DNA of 64,000 bases from Dendrocalamus latiflorus. Its lineage: Eukaryota > Streptophyta > Magnoliopsida > Poales > Poaceae. The notes under the pieces were generated by a model. That model did not search any database. It was not told the origin of the DNA and saw only the letters and a list, made by a program, of their open reading frames with translations. A program made the position numbers and the translations under genes. The stretch spans positions 14,339,624-14,403,623 of the forward strand of contig CM029642.1 of the NCBI GenBank assembly GCA_017311315.1. The letters are read 5' to 3'. Of the stretch, positions 34,701-44,689 are shown in pieces (the stretch's first letter is position 1; each line of letters opens with the position of its first letter).

Positions 34701-35355
34701 ACAGTCTGATTTTGGAGGGATTCAAGGAGAGTTGGCGTACTTTTTGCTGACTCAAGTCATAAAGCCAGGAGGACGGTTCCACTGCGCACCATGATTTCTT
34801 ATTGGTCTTATCACTAAGTGTAAATGCAGTGTAGATATTTTGTAACCGTGCATTTGTTAATGGATATTTCATTTCAATTCAATTAATCGATTTGCGAAAT
34901 GGATGCATGCTTTATGTTTGTGAAATGAAGTGCCATGTCAATTGGATGTTTTATGTCTGTGAAATGTATCTGAAAGCAAATGAGATGTGTGAATTGTATG
35001 TTTTTTGTCTGTGATTATCTGCTTGTTTCAGAGGGCATGGCTAGCATTCCTGAGGCTAGCCAATAAGAGAAATATATGTATGGGTCGAAGGGAATATCAC
35101 AGACGGTTTTTGAGTAAAAACCGTCTGTGATAGCTGATAATCACAGACAGTTTTTACTCAAAAACCGTCTGTGATAGCTGATAATCACAGACGGTTTTTA
35201 CTCAAAAACCGTCTGTGATAGCCCATAATCACAGACGGTTCGAAAACCGTCTGTGATGACCTTCGATTATCACTGACCCATAAATACAGACGGCTCATAA
35301 AACCGTCTGTGATGACGTTTTCGAACCGTCTGTGATGAGCTTTTCTGTAGTAGTG
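31737..35355 (+). mobile_element. CACTA element coding a TNP1/ULP1 protein
   Basis: A 3,619-bp element has ends cactactacagaaagcc and gcttttctgtagtagtg, flanked by ata (31,734-31,736 and 35,356-35,358). Subterminal zones (31,775-31,995 and 35,098-35,340) are dense with atcacagacggtt in both orientations, forming many short hairpins. It inserted into the right LTR of the minus-strand Copia remnant. It encodes one spliced accessory protein but no DDE transposase, so it needs help in trans. The subterminal motif is shared with the CACTA element in the P450 intron, so both belong to one family. Confidence 0.9.
32100..34794 (+). CDS. CACTA TNP1-like protein with ULP1-type C48 protease domain
   Basis: This is a multi-exon gene. 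Likely exons are about 32,118-32,619, 32,697-33,101, 33,178 to about 33,887, about 33,970-34,254, about 34,338-34,420, about 34,501-34,593 and about 34,672-34,794, with GT-AG junctions. The first exons encode a plant En/Spm 'transposase_24'-like segment (CKAWKNFKSTLVRKYV, then GYAGKIPQWRKEDELA) and a Glu/Arg-rich coil. Then comes a Pro/Ser-rich linker, then a SUMO-protease-like domain with FHWILIVI (His), YYLDSL (Asp) and GNTCGYYVC (Cys). Stops at about 32,300 and 33,682 suggest missed introns or mutations. Known relatives are the TNP1/ULP1-type ORFs of grass CACTA elements. Activity is uncertain. Confidence 0.65.
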
Positions 35356-35516
35356 ATAGAATATTACAAATAATAGATTGAATACAGAGAGATGAGAGGA
35401 GAACTAATTTCTTTATTGCTTTCTCTTTTTTAAATACAAACTACAATGATTAGACCTTCTATTTATATACTAAGTAGTGCATATCCACTGTAGGCCCAAG
35501 GCCATCTTTCCCAATA

Positions 35517-36660
35517 ATCTTTACGGACAAACTCTTAAGATTTTAGTGTCTTCCGCTCACAAAGTTGAGCTGCACATACGTGTCCAATACTATCATAGGA
35601 GTAGCTAACACTGATGCAACTTTTTTTTGACTAAGAACAGTAGACTCCTACAGTATATATTAATATATTAAAATGTAGAAAAATGTTTATGTACAAAAAA
35701 TATATATAGAACAAGGATCGGAGCGGATATGGACAGATATCGCTTATCTTATGTCCTATTTTATATTTTTTTCAAAATCGGATATGGATAGTGGTGGTAT
35801 TCATTTTTTTCATTCCGTATTCGCTCCACAGACTTTCGTACGGTTGGTTGGATAAAAATTATCCACTTCTTTTGCATCCCTAGACAGGACATTGAACAAT
35901 ATGGATGCAATCAGATAGAATATAGCGAGACTAATCGTCGAGATGTCGAAGGAAGAGGACTTAGTATTTTCCACTTGTTTAGCTTTTAAGTAAAGTCACA
36001 ACAAACTTACTTATACCACTTGACATGAAGACATATACAGACGGATATTATTCATTCTGTATTCTATTCCGTATTTTTTTTTCTCGAAGTTAGAGTCGGA
36101 TATGGATAGTACCAGATACCTATTTACTCTTTGCGTATTCGTTTTGTGATTCATTAGTCAGACAAAAATTATCTGCTCTATCTCTGTTTGCAACCCCTAA
36201 TTAGAACCTCAGGGGATAAGGTAATCATGCTAAGAAGTAAAGAGTCTAGCCAATCGAATATTAGATGTCTTTGTTCTCTAACTCGATGCAATGCAGAGCT
36301 AGCTTATTCTTGAAGAGTATCTCCAATTTCAGACACTTGGCGTAATCTTCTCGAAGATCCATCGGTTTATTGCAATCGTGCTTATTATTTGATGTTTTAT
36401 GCTGTGGACTGACTCTGCCCGGTTCCCAAAGAAGTCTAGGCAAATCTCTTGAGGTCACATAGACAACACGAGGCAGCAACGAAACAACCGCCGCATGGTG
36501 GGTGGCCATCCCGCGCGTCAATTTGGCCAATCCGACCCCCGTCGACGTCGGTGTTTCTTCTCCGCCATGTTCCTTACGAGCGCATGGTGGACTGCCGCAT
36601 GGTTGACCGAAAATGCCAAAAGGCACCTTAATTATACTCCATAAGAAGCTTAAACAGATG
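35517..36660. other. Intergenic repeat continuation, no gene recognised
   Basis: 35,517-35,880 is the right half of the dispersed block seen at 22,570. 35,880-36,200 is AT-rich with further attcgtattt-like motifs. 36,260-36,660 contains a minus-strand frame of 134 codons with no recognisable family and mixed composition; it is not accepted as a gene. Confidence 0.45.
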
Positions 36661-36719
36661 GGCACCAGAGACCACTGTCCTATCTTCTAGCCGTTCTTCT
36701 CACACCTCTCTCGAGCGCA

Positions 36720-36909
36720 ATGGTTCTTGGGGAGCAGATGAATCCAGCCTCGGTGCCATGGAGCTTCCTGGTGTGCGGTCTCCTGGGCGTTGTGCTCCTG
36801 TGGAAGGCCGCCCGGCTGCTGGACAGGCTGTGGTGGCGGCCGCAGCGGCTTGAGCGGGCGCTGCGCGCGCAGGGCCTCCGCGGCACGTGGTACCGCTTCC
36901 TCACCGGTA
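36720..36909 (+). pseudogene. CYP72A-type P450, first-exon fragment (third copy)
   Basis: The plus frame encodes a hydrophobic anchor (WSFLVCGLLGVVLLWKAARL) followed by WWRPQRLERALRAQGLRGTW and YRFLTG, matching CYP72 exon 1 (compare RPRRLGRALRAQGLRGTAYR in copies 1 and 2). It breaks at 36,909. A plausible continuation (ctcaccggcgacgtcaatga, GDVNDNG) appears at 37,118 after about 200 bp of inserted sequence, and then the LINE follows. No other P450 exons are present, so this is a dead partial copy on the opposite strand to the active pair. Confidence 0.8.
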
Positions 36910-37007
36910 GTGATGTAATCAAGTCTCGGGCTATCTGGCTTATAATCTAAAGCTTAGCAACAAAAGCTTATGAAAAATTATATAAAAAATAAAGTTGGCC
37001 TAAAAGT

Positions 37008-37115
37008 CGGTCTAAGAGCAGGTAGCACACCTTAGGGCTTGGACTTAGGTTAATTTCACCCCTGGTCTAAGAGCAGGTAGCACACCCTAGGGCTTGGACT
37101 TGGTTGATTTCACCC
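37008..37115. repeat. Two-copy ~53-bp tandem repeat
   Basis: ggtctaagagcaggtagcac, then tagggcttggacttrggtt, then atttcacccctg occur twice in a row (about 37,010-37,062 and 37,063-37,114) with few differences. They sit within the insertion that splits the P450 fragment. Confidence 0.8.
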
Positions 37116-37159
37116 CTGCTCACCGGCGACGTCAATGACAATGGCAGGCAGAACAAGGG

Positions 37160-38776
37160 GTGATTGAAGGAGATGATAATCTGGGGATTTATATTACAAA
37201 GTACTATAAAAAGCTCTTTGGATCGACGTGGAAAAGTAACTTGGCTCTTGACGAAGCTTTCAAGGAGGATATTCCGCAAGTGTCTGAAACAGAGAACATG
37301 ATCCTAACGGATGTTTTCTCTGAAAAGGAAGTAAAAGATGCCATTTCTCAAATGAAACATAATAAAGCTTCGGGTCCTGATGGGTTTCCTGTAGAGTTTT
37401 ATCAAGTTTTTTGGAGTCTAGTAAAAGATGACCTGATGGCCATGTTTAAAGATTTCCACGAGAATAAACTTTGCCTTTACAGTCTTAATTTTGGGATCAT
37501 AACACTCCTCCCGAAGCAAAAGGAGGCTAAGCAAATTCAACAGTATAGACCAATTTGTATGCTTAATGTCAGCTTTAAAATTTTCACAAAAGTAATGGCT
37601 AATAGAATCATGGGGATTGCAAGCAAGGTGATTAGCCCTTCGCAAACGACTTTTATTCCGGGAAGGAATATCATGGAAGGTGCAGTTGTTTTACATGAAG
37701 TGTTGCATGAGCTGAACAAGAAAAAGTTGAGTGGGATAATTCTCAAACTAGATTTTGAGAAAGCCTACGATAAGGTGAGTTGGTCTTTTTTGCAACAGGT
37801 GCTGAGATTAAAAGGTTTCTCGACAAAGTGGTGCAATTGGATCGAAATAATAGTAAGTGGAGGCAGTGTAGGGGTTAAGGTGAATGATAACGTAGGCCAG
37901 TACTTTCAGACTAAAAAAGGTTTGAGGCAAGGGGATCCTCTTTCGCCAATTCTTTTTAATCTAGTAGCGGACATGTTGGCAATTCTGGTAGAAAGGGCAA
38001 AAGGTAGTGGGCAGTTTAGGGGATTAGTCCCTCACTTGGTAGATGGCAGTTTGTCGATTCTTCAGTATGCGGATGATACTATCCTTTTTATGGAAAATGA
38101 TTTAGAAGAGGCAAAGAACCTTAAGTTAGTACTAAGTACTTTCGAGGAGTTGTCGGGCCTCAAAATTAACTTCCATAAAAGTGAGGTGTTTTGCTTTGGG
38201 GAAGCTAAGGATAAAAGCGTAGATTTTGTTGAATTGTTTGGTTGTAAGGAGGGGTCATTACCTTTTAGGTACTTAGGTCTCCCTATGCATCACCGAAAAA
38301 TTTTGAGCAAAGATTGGAGGGAAATCGAAGAAAGGTTTCAGAAAAAGCTCAGTAGTTGGAAAAGCAAATTATTATCAGTAGGTGGCAGACTTGTTTTAAT
38401 CAATTCGGTTTTATCGAGTCTCCCGTTGTTCATGATGTCTTTTTTTAGGATTCCGAAAGGAATTCTTAAGAAACTGGATTATTATCGATCCAGATTTTTT
38501 TGGCAAAGTGATGGGAATAAAAAGAGATATAGACTGGCCAGATGGGAGATCCTTAGTCAACCAAGATGTGTGGGGGGTTTGGGCATCTTAAACCTAGAAG
38601 TGCAGAATTGTTGTCTTTTAAGTAAGTGGTTGTTTAAGTTGTTGAGCGAGGATGGCCTCTGGCAGAGCGTGCTGAAGAAAAAGTATTTGAAAGGTAAGGC
38701 CTTGTCTCAAGTAGTTAAATGGTCAGGGGTCTCTCATTTTTGGAGTGGTCTTATGGAGGTTAAAGATCTTTTTTAG
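37160..38776 (+). pseudogene. LINE ORF2 reverse transcriptase domain
   Basis: 538 codons. Non-LTR RT motifs are in order: LKLDFEKAYD (195-204), GLRQGDPLSP (254-263), the catalytic YADD (303-306), then LPFRYLGLP. The N-terminal apurinic endonuclease is absent. The frame ends at 38,776 because a T run near 38,770 is one base short; coding continues in another frame from 38,780. The RT core itself has no stops, so decay is recent or mild. Confidence 0.9.
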
Positions 38777-38779
38777 CAA

Positions 38780-39389
38780 AGAGTAGTTTCAAGGTTAACA
38801 ACGGTCAACAAACGAGATTTTGGGAGGACGTTTGGTTGGGGAAGGTAGCGTTAATGACAAAATTCCCTGATTTATATAGAATTGTTAGGAAAAAGAATAT
38901 GACGGTTGCACAAGTATTGAGTACAACACCGCTAAATGTTTCTTTTAGGAGAGCGTTAGTAGGTGAAAGGTTGACTGCGTGGCTTAAGTTGGTGCGTATG
39001 ATTGTTCGAATTTCGCTTAATGAGCAAGAAGATGTGTTGGTGTGGAACTTGCACAAGAAAGGGTCTTTTGCTGTTTGTTCATTGTACAGAGAAATCATGG
39101 GAAGAGAAAGCATTTCAGAAAAGTATTTATTCTGGAAAGCAAAGATCCCTCTCAAAGTTAAAGTTTTCCTTTGGTACTTGAAGAAAGGAGTTATTTTAAC
39201 TAAAGATAATCTAGCAAAGAAACAGTGGCAAGGAAGTATCAAATGTTGTTTTTGTTCCTTTAATGAGAGCATTCAACATCTTTTTTTCGATTGCCATGTG
39301 GCTAGGACTTTTTGGAACGTGGTAGTCATTAGCTTTGGCTTTCAACCACCTACTAGTGTTGATATGTTGTTTGGTTCTTGGCTTAGAAG
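38780..39389 (+). pseudogene. LINE ORF2 C-terminal region (zf-RVT), left part
   Basis: This continues ORF2 after the T-run frameshift. It contains the zf-RVT-type block with YLFWKAKIPLKVKVFLWYL, then CCFCSFNESIQHLFFDC, the Cys/His pattern conserved in plant L1 elements. It is cut at 39,389 by the LTR insertion; codons beyond that point in the same frame belong to the LTR. Confidence 0.85.
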
Positions 39390-39517
39390 TGTAGGATCGT
39401 CGATGGCAATCAGAGGGGAGGGGTGAATGATTGCAGTTCGCAGCGAAAACTTTTTTTAAAACTTTACTATTTTCTGATCGTTCAACCCGATCTTTGATTG
39501 TCATCGACGATCCTACA
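39390..39517 (+). repeat. 128-bp palindromic left terminal unit
   Basis: It starts tgtaggatcgtcgatg and ends catcgacgatcctaca, so the ends are a near-perfect 22-bp inverted repeat. Its first 45 bases are also the reverse complement of the last 45 bases of the element (44,645-44,689). It sits directly before the primer-binding site, where a full 5' LTR would be expected. Confidence 0.75.
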
Positions 39518-39539
39518 AGTGGTATCAGAGCAGGTTGCA

Positions 39540-41936
39540 ATGGCATCAGATCGGGATCGGTTTTCAGGTAAGCCACCGTTTTTTGATGGATCAGATTATC
39601 TTTATTGGAAGACGCGCATGGAGGTTTTTCTTCAAGCACAAGGTAATTCTATTTGGCAAAAAGTTGAACATACATATGATGTGCCTCCTGTTGTTACAAC
39701 TGAAAATTCATCTGATGTTGAAGCTAATGCTAAGGCTAGAAATATATTGTTGCAAGGTTTAAATAGAAACGAGTTTGTCAGAATTGCTCATCTTAAATCT
39801 GCAAATAAAATTTGGACCACTCTAGCTGATTATCATGAAGGATCTAAATCTGTTAAAGGTGTGCGTCAGAATCAATTTAAAAAGGAGTATTCTAAATTTG
39901 AGATGAAACCTAGAGAATCAGTAGATGCTCTTTTTGATCGCTTTAATAAAATTGTTAGTGATTTGCAATCTGTTGATGTCACATATTCTGATTCTGACAA
40001 TGCCCGTCAAATTTTAAATGCTTTGGATATGTCTGTTTGGAATGTGTTAGTCACTACTATTAATCATTCTGTTAACATGGAAACACTAACTTTGAATGAT
40101 CTTTATTCCAAGATGAAAACACATGAGATTGATGTTTTGGCCAGGATAAATAAGACTAATTCTTTGGGCTTAGTGACTAACCAAGCTGACAATTCTTCTA
40201 GTTCTTCTATTGTTTCTTTGTCTGCATTGTCCTCTATTTCAGATGAACAATTAGAGGAGATTCCAGAAGAGCAGCTTGTACTTCTCTCCAACAAGGTGAC
40301 TAAGGCAATTAACAACATCAGATCAAGACGGAGAGGAGCTCCAATCAAATGCTATGAATGTGGTGAGCTAAACCATATTAAGATGAATTGTCCCAAACTG
40401 AGAAGCAAGGAGGTCAAAGATGACAAGGTACCAACTCGTCGCTCTCAAACCAAGATTGATCCAAACAAGAAGCGCAACTATCGCAGGGCAGTCAACAAGA
40501 TAATTTCAGCACTTGATGAGATTATTTTGAGTGATGATGATTCTGAAAGCGATGATGAGGACAATGGCAAGAAAGCAAAGGAGGTGGACTTCACAGGGAT
40601 GTGCTTTATGGCAAGCAATGAGGAGCTCGACAGTGATGATCTTTATAGTGATCCTGATGAGGTAAAACCTTCTTATGCTGATTTATCTCGTGCTGTGCTT
40701 AGATTGACTGATGAGCTTAAAAAGTATAAAAAGAAAATTAAAAATCATGATTTCATTGTTGAGGGCTTAAATTCTGAAATCAATAGACTTAGAGCTTCTA
40801 TTCCTGATGATGAATCTTGTGAGTCTTGTCAAGTTTTACATACTGAGTTGGAATCTGCTAGAACCATTAATGCATCAAATTTGTTTCAACTTAGTGATGT
40901 AACTGCTAAACTTGATGAATTGAGATTGGCTCATGACTCTTGTGGTGAAAAGTTAAAACTTGCACATGATGAAATTGAAAAGCTCAAGTTTAGCTCTTCT
41001 ACTTGTTTAGAGTCAAGTATTTCAAATGCTCAATCTAAAACTTGCTTTAAATGTGAATTGCTGGAAACTAGACTTAATTCATCACAAGAAACAATTCAAC
41101 AGATGCTTTATCATGAGATATCTTCTTGCTCTAATTGTCCTAAACTTAACACTGAAATAGAAGTTTTGACTAGACAACTTAATGATTTTGCTGAAAAAGA
41201 AAGATTGGCTCAGTCTAGTGCTTCTAAAAATCTTGTGAATGAACCTGTTAAATGCACAACTTGTCCCACACTAGCTAAAGAGAATGAGTACTTGAAAGAC
41301 ACTTTAGAGAGATTTTCTTTTGGCAAGAAAAATTTAAATATGATTCTAGATAAGTCAAAAACAAGTGTAAAAAATCGTGGTTTAGGATTTAATTCTGTTG
41401 AGCATGCCAAGAATAATCCTTCTAAGGTTGTTAAGCTTCTTGAACCTGGAAAGATTGAAGTGAAATTTGAACCAAAACAAACTGTGTTTAAATCTGCTGG
41501 CTTTGTGCAAAATTCATCAAATGATAATATAGGTGCTAGCTCATCATCTCAAAAGAATAGTGGTTATGTTAAATTTCAATGCACATATTGTGGAAGAGAT
41601 GGACACTTGCATGAATTTTGCTTTAGACGTGCAAAGAAAGAGAGGAAGGAGAGATTGAATGTTTTGAAACAAAAACGTGCAATGTTTTTTGTTCCTAGAA
41701 CTAATGTGAAAGCTAAGTTTTTTGAGAACTTTCATGATGGTTTTAAATCTGCTTCACATGCTAGATTGAGATTTAATTCAAATAATTCATGTTCTTTTCG
41801 GCATTCTGATCACCTACATGCACGTGATTTTGGTTCTAGCTTTGTTGCTCCTGTTCGTCGTGTGTCTCAGTACTGGATTCCTAGATCTTATTTCACTAAC
41901 CCCAGTACTGTGAGACCGATGTTTCCTGTGATGTAA
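39540..41936 (+). CDS. Copia-type Gag polyprotein
   Basis: 798 codons from the ATG that follows the primer-binding site; an earlier in-frame start at 39,498 lies in the LTR. The N-terminal third is a UBN2/DUF4219-type gag (FFDGSDYLYWKTRMEVFLQA). A CCHC knuckle CYECGELNHIKMNC follows near residue 280, then an acidic region, long coiled coil, repeated Cys pairs, and a second knuckle CTYCGRDGHLHEFC near residue 695. The layout fits SIRE/Maximus-like Gag. It stops without the usual DSGCSRHM protease motif. No internal stops are present, so it may still be translated and form particles with a helper. Confidence 0.85.
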   Translation: MASDRDRFSGKPPFFDGSDYLYWKTRMEVFLQAQGNSIWQKVEHTYDVPPVVTTENSSDVEANAKARNILLQGLNRNEFVRIAHLKSANKIWTTLADYHEGSKSVKGVRQNQFKKEYSKFEMKPRESVDALFDRFNKIVSDLQSVDVTYSDSDNARQILNALDMSVWNVLVTTINHSVNMETLTLNDLYSKMKTHEIDVLARINKTNSLGLVTNQADNSSSSSIVSLSALSSISDEQLEEIPEEQLVLLSNKVTKAINNIRSRRRGAPIKCYECGELNHIKMNCPKLRSKEVKDDKVPTRRSQTKIDPNKKRNYRRAVNKIISALDEIILSDDDSESDDEDNGKKAKEVDFTGMCFMASNEELDSDDLYSDPDEVKPSYADLSRAVLRLTDELKKYKKKIKNHDFIVEGLNSEINRLRASIPDDESCESCQVLHTELESARTINASNLFQLSDVTAKLDELRLAHDSCGEKLKLAHDEIEKLKFSSSTCLESSISNAQSKTCFKCELLETRLNSSQETIQQMLYHEISSCSNCPKLNTEIEVLTRQLNDFAEKERLAQSSASKNLVNEPVKCTTCPTLAKENEYLKDTLERFSFGKKNLNMILDKSKTSVKNRGLGFNSVEHAKNNPSKVVKLLEPGKIEVKFEPKQTVFKSAGFVQNSSNDNIGASSSSQKNSGYVKFQCTYCGRDGHLHEFCFRRAKKERKERLNVLKQKRAMFFVPRTNVKAKFFENFHDGFKSASHARLRFNSNNSCSFRHSDHLHARDFGSSFVAPVRRVSQYWIPRSYFTNPSTVRPMFPVM

Positions 41937-43305
41937 GAACAGCTGACAAGGATGGAGAACATGAGCTAGATTGAGTTCCGGTCTTTTACATCATTGCTTG
42001 ATTGGAACACTTGATGGTTCTTCACTCCTTTGGGAGCTTCCAAGAGATTCCACTTTTTAAGAGACCATGTGGAAAAGGTGATGTTGTCTTACATCTTGTT
42101 AGATTCTCAAGTTACTGATATTCTCACTACGTCGCTTGATATTTCTCATTTTGCTCTTTTGCGAAGTGAGTTGGGCATGTTGCTTCTTATGGGATTATTC
42201 TGAGGGGGAGCTTATTGTTCAAAAATTTAGAAAGCTTTGTTTATTATACTTGTCAAATAAATCAACAAGTACAAGCCATTGAAATCAAATGAGTTGTAGA
42301 GCTCTCTTTATCATATTTATTCATATATTGTGCAGCTTTGATTATGTCTGGTTATAATTAATTTGCTATACTTGAACTAAAATATAACATGGCAGAACAC
42401 TTTGACTAGATTGATTATAGATAGTACTCTACGATGTTCATCGAAAAGGATTAGCTTGATTGTGAGTCTTATTTTAAATCTTGGCTATGAGGCTCGCATG
42501 TTTCATATGGCAACCTTTTTATGATCACTCAATTTGGCATGTTATAAAAAATGAGCAAGAGACAATTGAAAAGATGTATGCTTCAAGCATGCCATGGTGA
42601 ATAAAAAGAAAAAGCACAAAAGTGCGCGAAATGAAAAGAAGTATGCTACAAGCATTTTATTATGAAAAGAAGTATGCTTCAAGCATGCCACCATCTCAAA
42701 CAAGAATGCTACAAGCATTTTATTATGAAAAGAAGTATGCTACAAGCATGCCACATGCCTATGAATTGAGTGTGGAGCAATAGGTTGTTTTATGAGACTG
42801 CTAGCTCGTCTGGATTTAAAATTTGCTTCACTTTTAGGCTTTGACTTTTTGTTGTGATATCTCATTGTGCTTTTTATAATTAATTTGGTCATTGTTGAGA
42901 TGTCTGTTATTAATATAAATTGTGTAATCATGCTTAAGACTGGTTTTGATATTGCTATATGATATATGACTTTATATGATCTAGATAGCTCTACTCAAAT
43001 ATATGGCTTGGTTCCTTTAGTTAATCATGCACAATACCTTGTATAATCTACAAAGCTTCTTAATTTTTACTCTCATTGCTCCTTCTTAGAATTGTTCCTT
43101 TTCTGAATTTTCTTGATGATTACATTGCCAAAGGGGGAGAGATTTGATGTGCTTTGGGAGAAATTGGAAACATTTGCTAAAATTACCTCTCTTGTGTTGA
43201 GGGGGAGAGATTTGATGGCTTCAGTTCTTCACTTATATCTATTTGAAGCTAATTCATCATATACAATCTTTGTGGTGTTGTCAATGTATTCATCAAGGGG
43301 GAGAT
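41937..43305. other. Internal non-coding region of the gag-only element
   Basis: AT-rich sequence lies where pol would be expected. 42,540-42,750 has direct repeats of aaaagaagtatgctwcaagcat (four to five copies). The stretch ends at the polypurine tract. No protease, integrase, RT or RNase H motifs were found in any frame. Confidence 0.7.
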
Positions 43306-44689
43306 TGTTAGACCATGTGGCTCGGTCTAGGTTATTTTGGTGATGAATAATTGACAATGGTTAATTGATGATGAATATTTGATAATATTGTTTAGCGGTG
43401 TTATGCGAGTTGTGTTGCGTGTGTGCGGATTGACGTCGGTCAAGTTTGGACGAACTTGTGCCGGAAGAATGTTCTTTGGTCTTTGCATGTGCAGGTTGAG
43501 CATGGAGGCGATCATGGTCGGTGACGAGGTGGATCGGGACTAGGATGGGGAGATCCGAGGTTCAGACGGTCAAGGAGGTCACGAGATGGTCGGGCTCATG
43601 CTTGGGGCGCATGGAGATTAAAGGTGGATGATGCGTAGAGAAGCTACGGGAGGTGTAGTCCTGTAGGCTTCGACACGAGACGAGTTAGAGAAGTTGGAAT
43701 TTTGGAAAAACCTGTGTTAGGAAGGGTTTCGGGTCCCTTACTTGTTGGAATTGGATTAGAACTCGTGGGCTTAGGGTAAGCCTAGGTTTTGGGCCCTAGA
43801 CTATAAATAGAGGTGGGGTTGGAGACAACCCTGCGGCTTTTGGAGAGACTAGGGTTTAGGGGTGCTAGGAGAGAGCACCTTGTAGCCTTCATTATGCAGA
43901 AATAAAATCAGATCTATTTGAGAAAAAAAGGGGACCGGCGGCGTATTGTTCCCATCTTGTTCGCCAGGCGGCAGAGATCTCGAGCGCGGCGCCTGTTCTG
44001 GTGTGCATGCGTGTACGCGAGATTGCGTTGATCGGAGAAAAAAGAGACGGCGGCTTGTAGCGGGAATAAATAATTGCGGGCGGCCGACGAATTTTTTTTG
44101 TTCGCGCAAGGTATCTCAAGGAAGTCTACGGCAAGTCATCATCTCGGTGGCGTGAACCGAGCGGAAGGAAAAAACAAAAAGATCGGATGCATGCATGCAC
44201 ATCTGATGGAAAGATAAGTTGATGATTCTTTGAAGGCTTGGGCATGGCCGTGACGTTCATTAGCCGTGAGGTAATTAGTTAAGTAATCAAGTGAGGCTAA
44301 TTAAGGTTTTTTGCTTTACGTATATTTGTCTACATGCATGCATGTTCTTTGCAATCTATGATTTGACTTAGGTGAAAAAGTTGTCTGCACGTGTTACCTT
44401 CCTTGGTCGTAACTTTTGGATTAGAGGTGACGTCATTAGATACATGATTTAGTGCTAGGTGATTAGGGAGGTTAATCAGGTTCTGTTTCTGTTTTGCACT
44501 TAGTTTTAACCTTGTGATTTTTGCATGCATCAAAAAAAATATATAGATTGCTGTGCATGCATTGTAGCTAGATATTTTTGTGTGTGCTTCTGTGATTTGC
44601 AGGTTTAAAAATAATAATAAAAATTTAGGAAGCTTCCGCTAGACGCTGCAATCATTCACCCCCCTCTGATTGCCATCGACGATCCTACA
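43306..44689 (+). repeat. Right LTR of the gag-only element
   Basis: It starts TGTTAGACCATGTGG after the polypurine tract and ends CGACGATCCTACA at the target duplication. A related sequence stands alone at 28,838. A promoter-like tataaata lies at 43,802-43,809. The 5' counterpart of this unit is not present at the left end of the element. Confidence 0.65.

Larger units (their letters stand above)
30530..35516 (-). mobile_element. Truncated minus-strand Copia element, split by CACTA
   Basis: Two LTR copies share gtccagtcca, aaaagagat, gaatacagagagat, tttattgctttct and cttctatttata. The left copy is 30,530 to about 30,735. The right copy starts at 31,666 and resumes after the CACTA element to about 35,516. 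Next to the right copy, the minus strand reads cgttatcagcatga, a Copia-type primer-binding site. Only about 0.9 kb of internal sequence remains. It interrupts a dispersed block whose unbroken copy is at 22,570; the flanking 5-mers acctt and atctt are a likely imperfect target duplication. Confidence 0.7.
39390..44689 (+). mobile_element. Gag-only Copia-type LTR element
   Basis: The 5.3-kb element is flanked by agaag on both sides (39,385-39,389 and 44,690-44,694). It begins TGTAGGATCGTCGATGGCAA and ends TTGCCATCGACGATCCTACA. PBS tggtatcagagcagg is at 39,520-39,534; a PPT-like aagggggagat is at 43,295-43,305, followed by TGTTAGACC. It carries a long gag frame but no protease, integrase or RT. 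Left terminal unit: only 128 bp (39,390-39,517), itself palindromic at its ends. Right unit: about 1.38 kb (43,306-44,689). The termini are thus unequal. It is dependent on a partner for movement. Confidence 0.8.

Noticed and set aside
35098..35340. CRISPR-like array of repeated cacagacggttt units
   Set aside because: The repeats face each other in inverted pairs with irregular short spacers and lie at the end of a CACTA element with TIRs and TSD. They are transposase-binding subterminal repeats in a plant genome.
36261..36665. 134-codon minus-strand frame as a gene
   Set aside because: No recognisable family, no splice context and no homologue in the window. It contains mixed repeat sequence.
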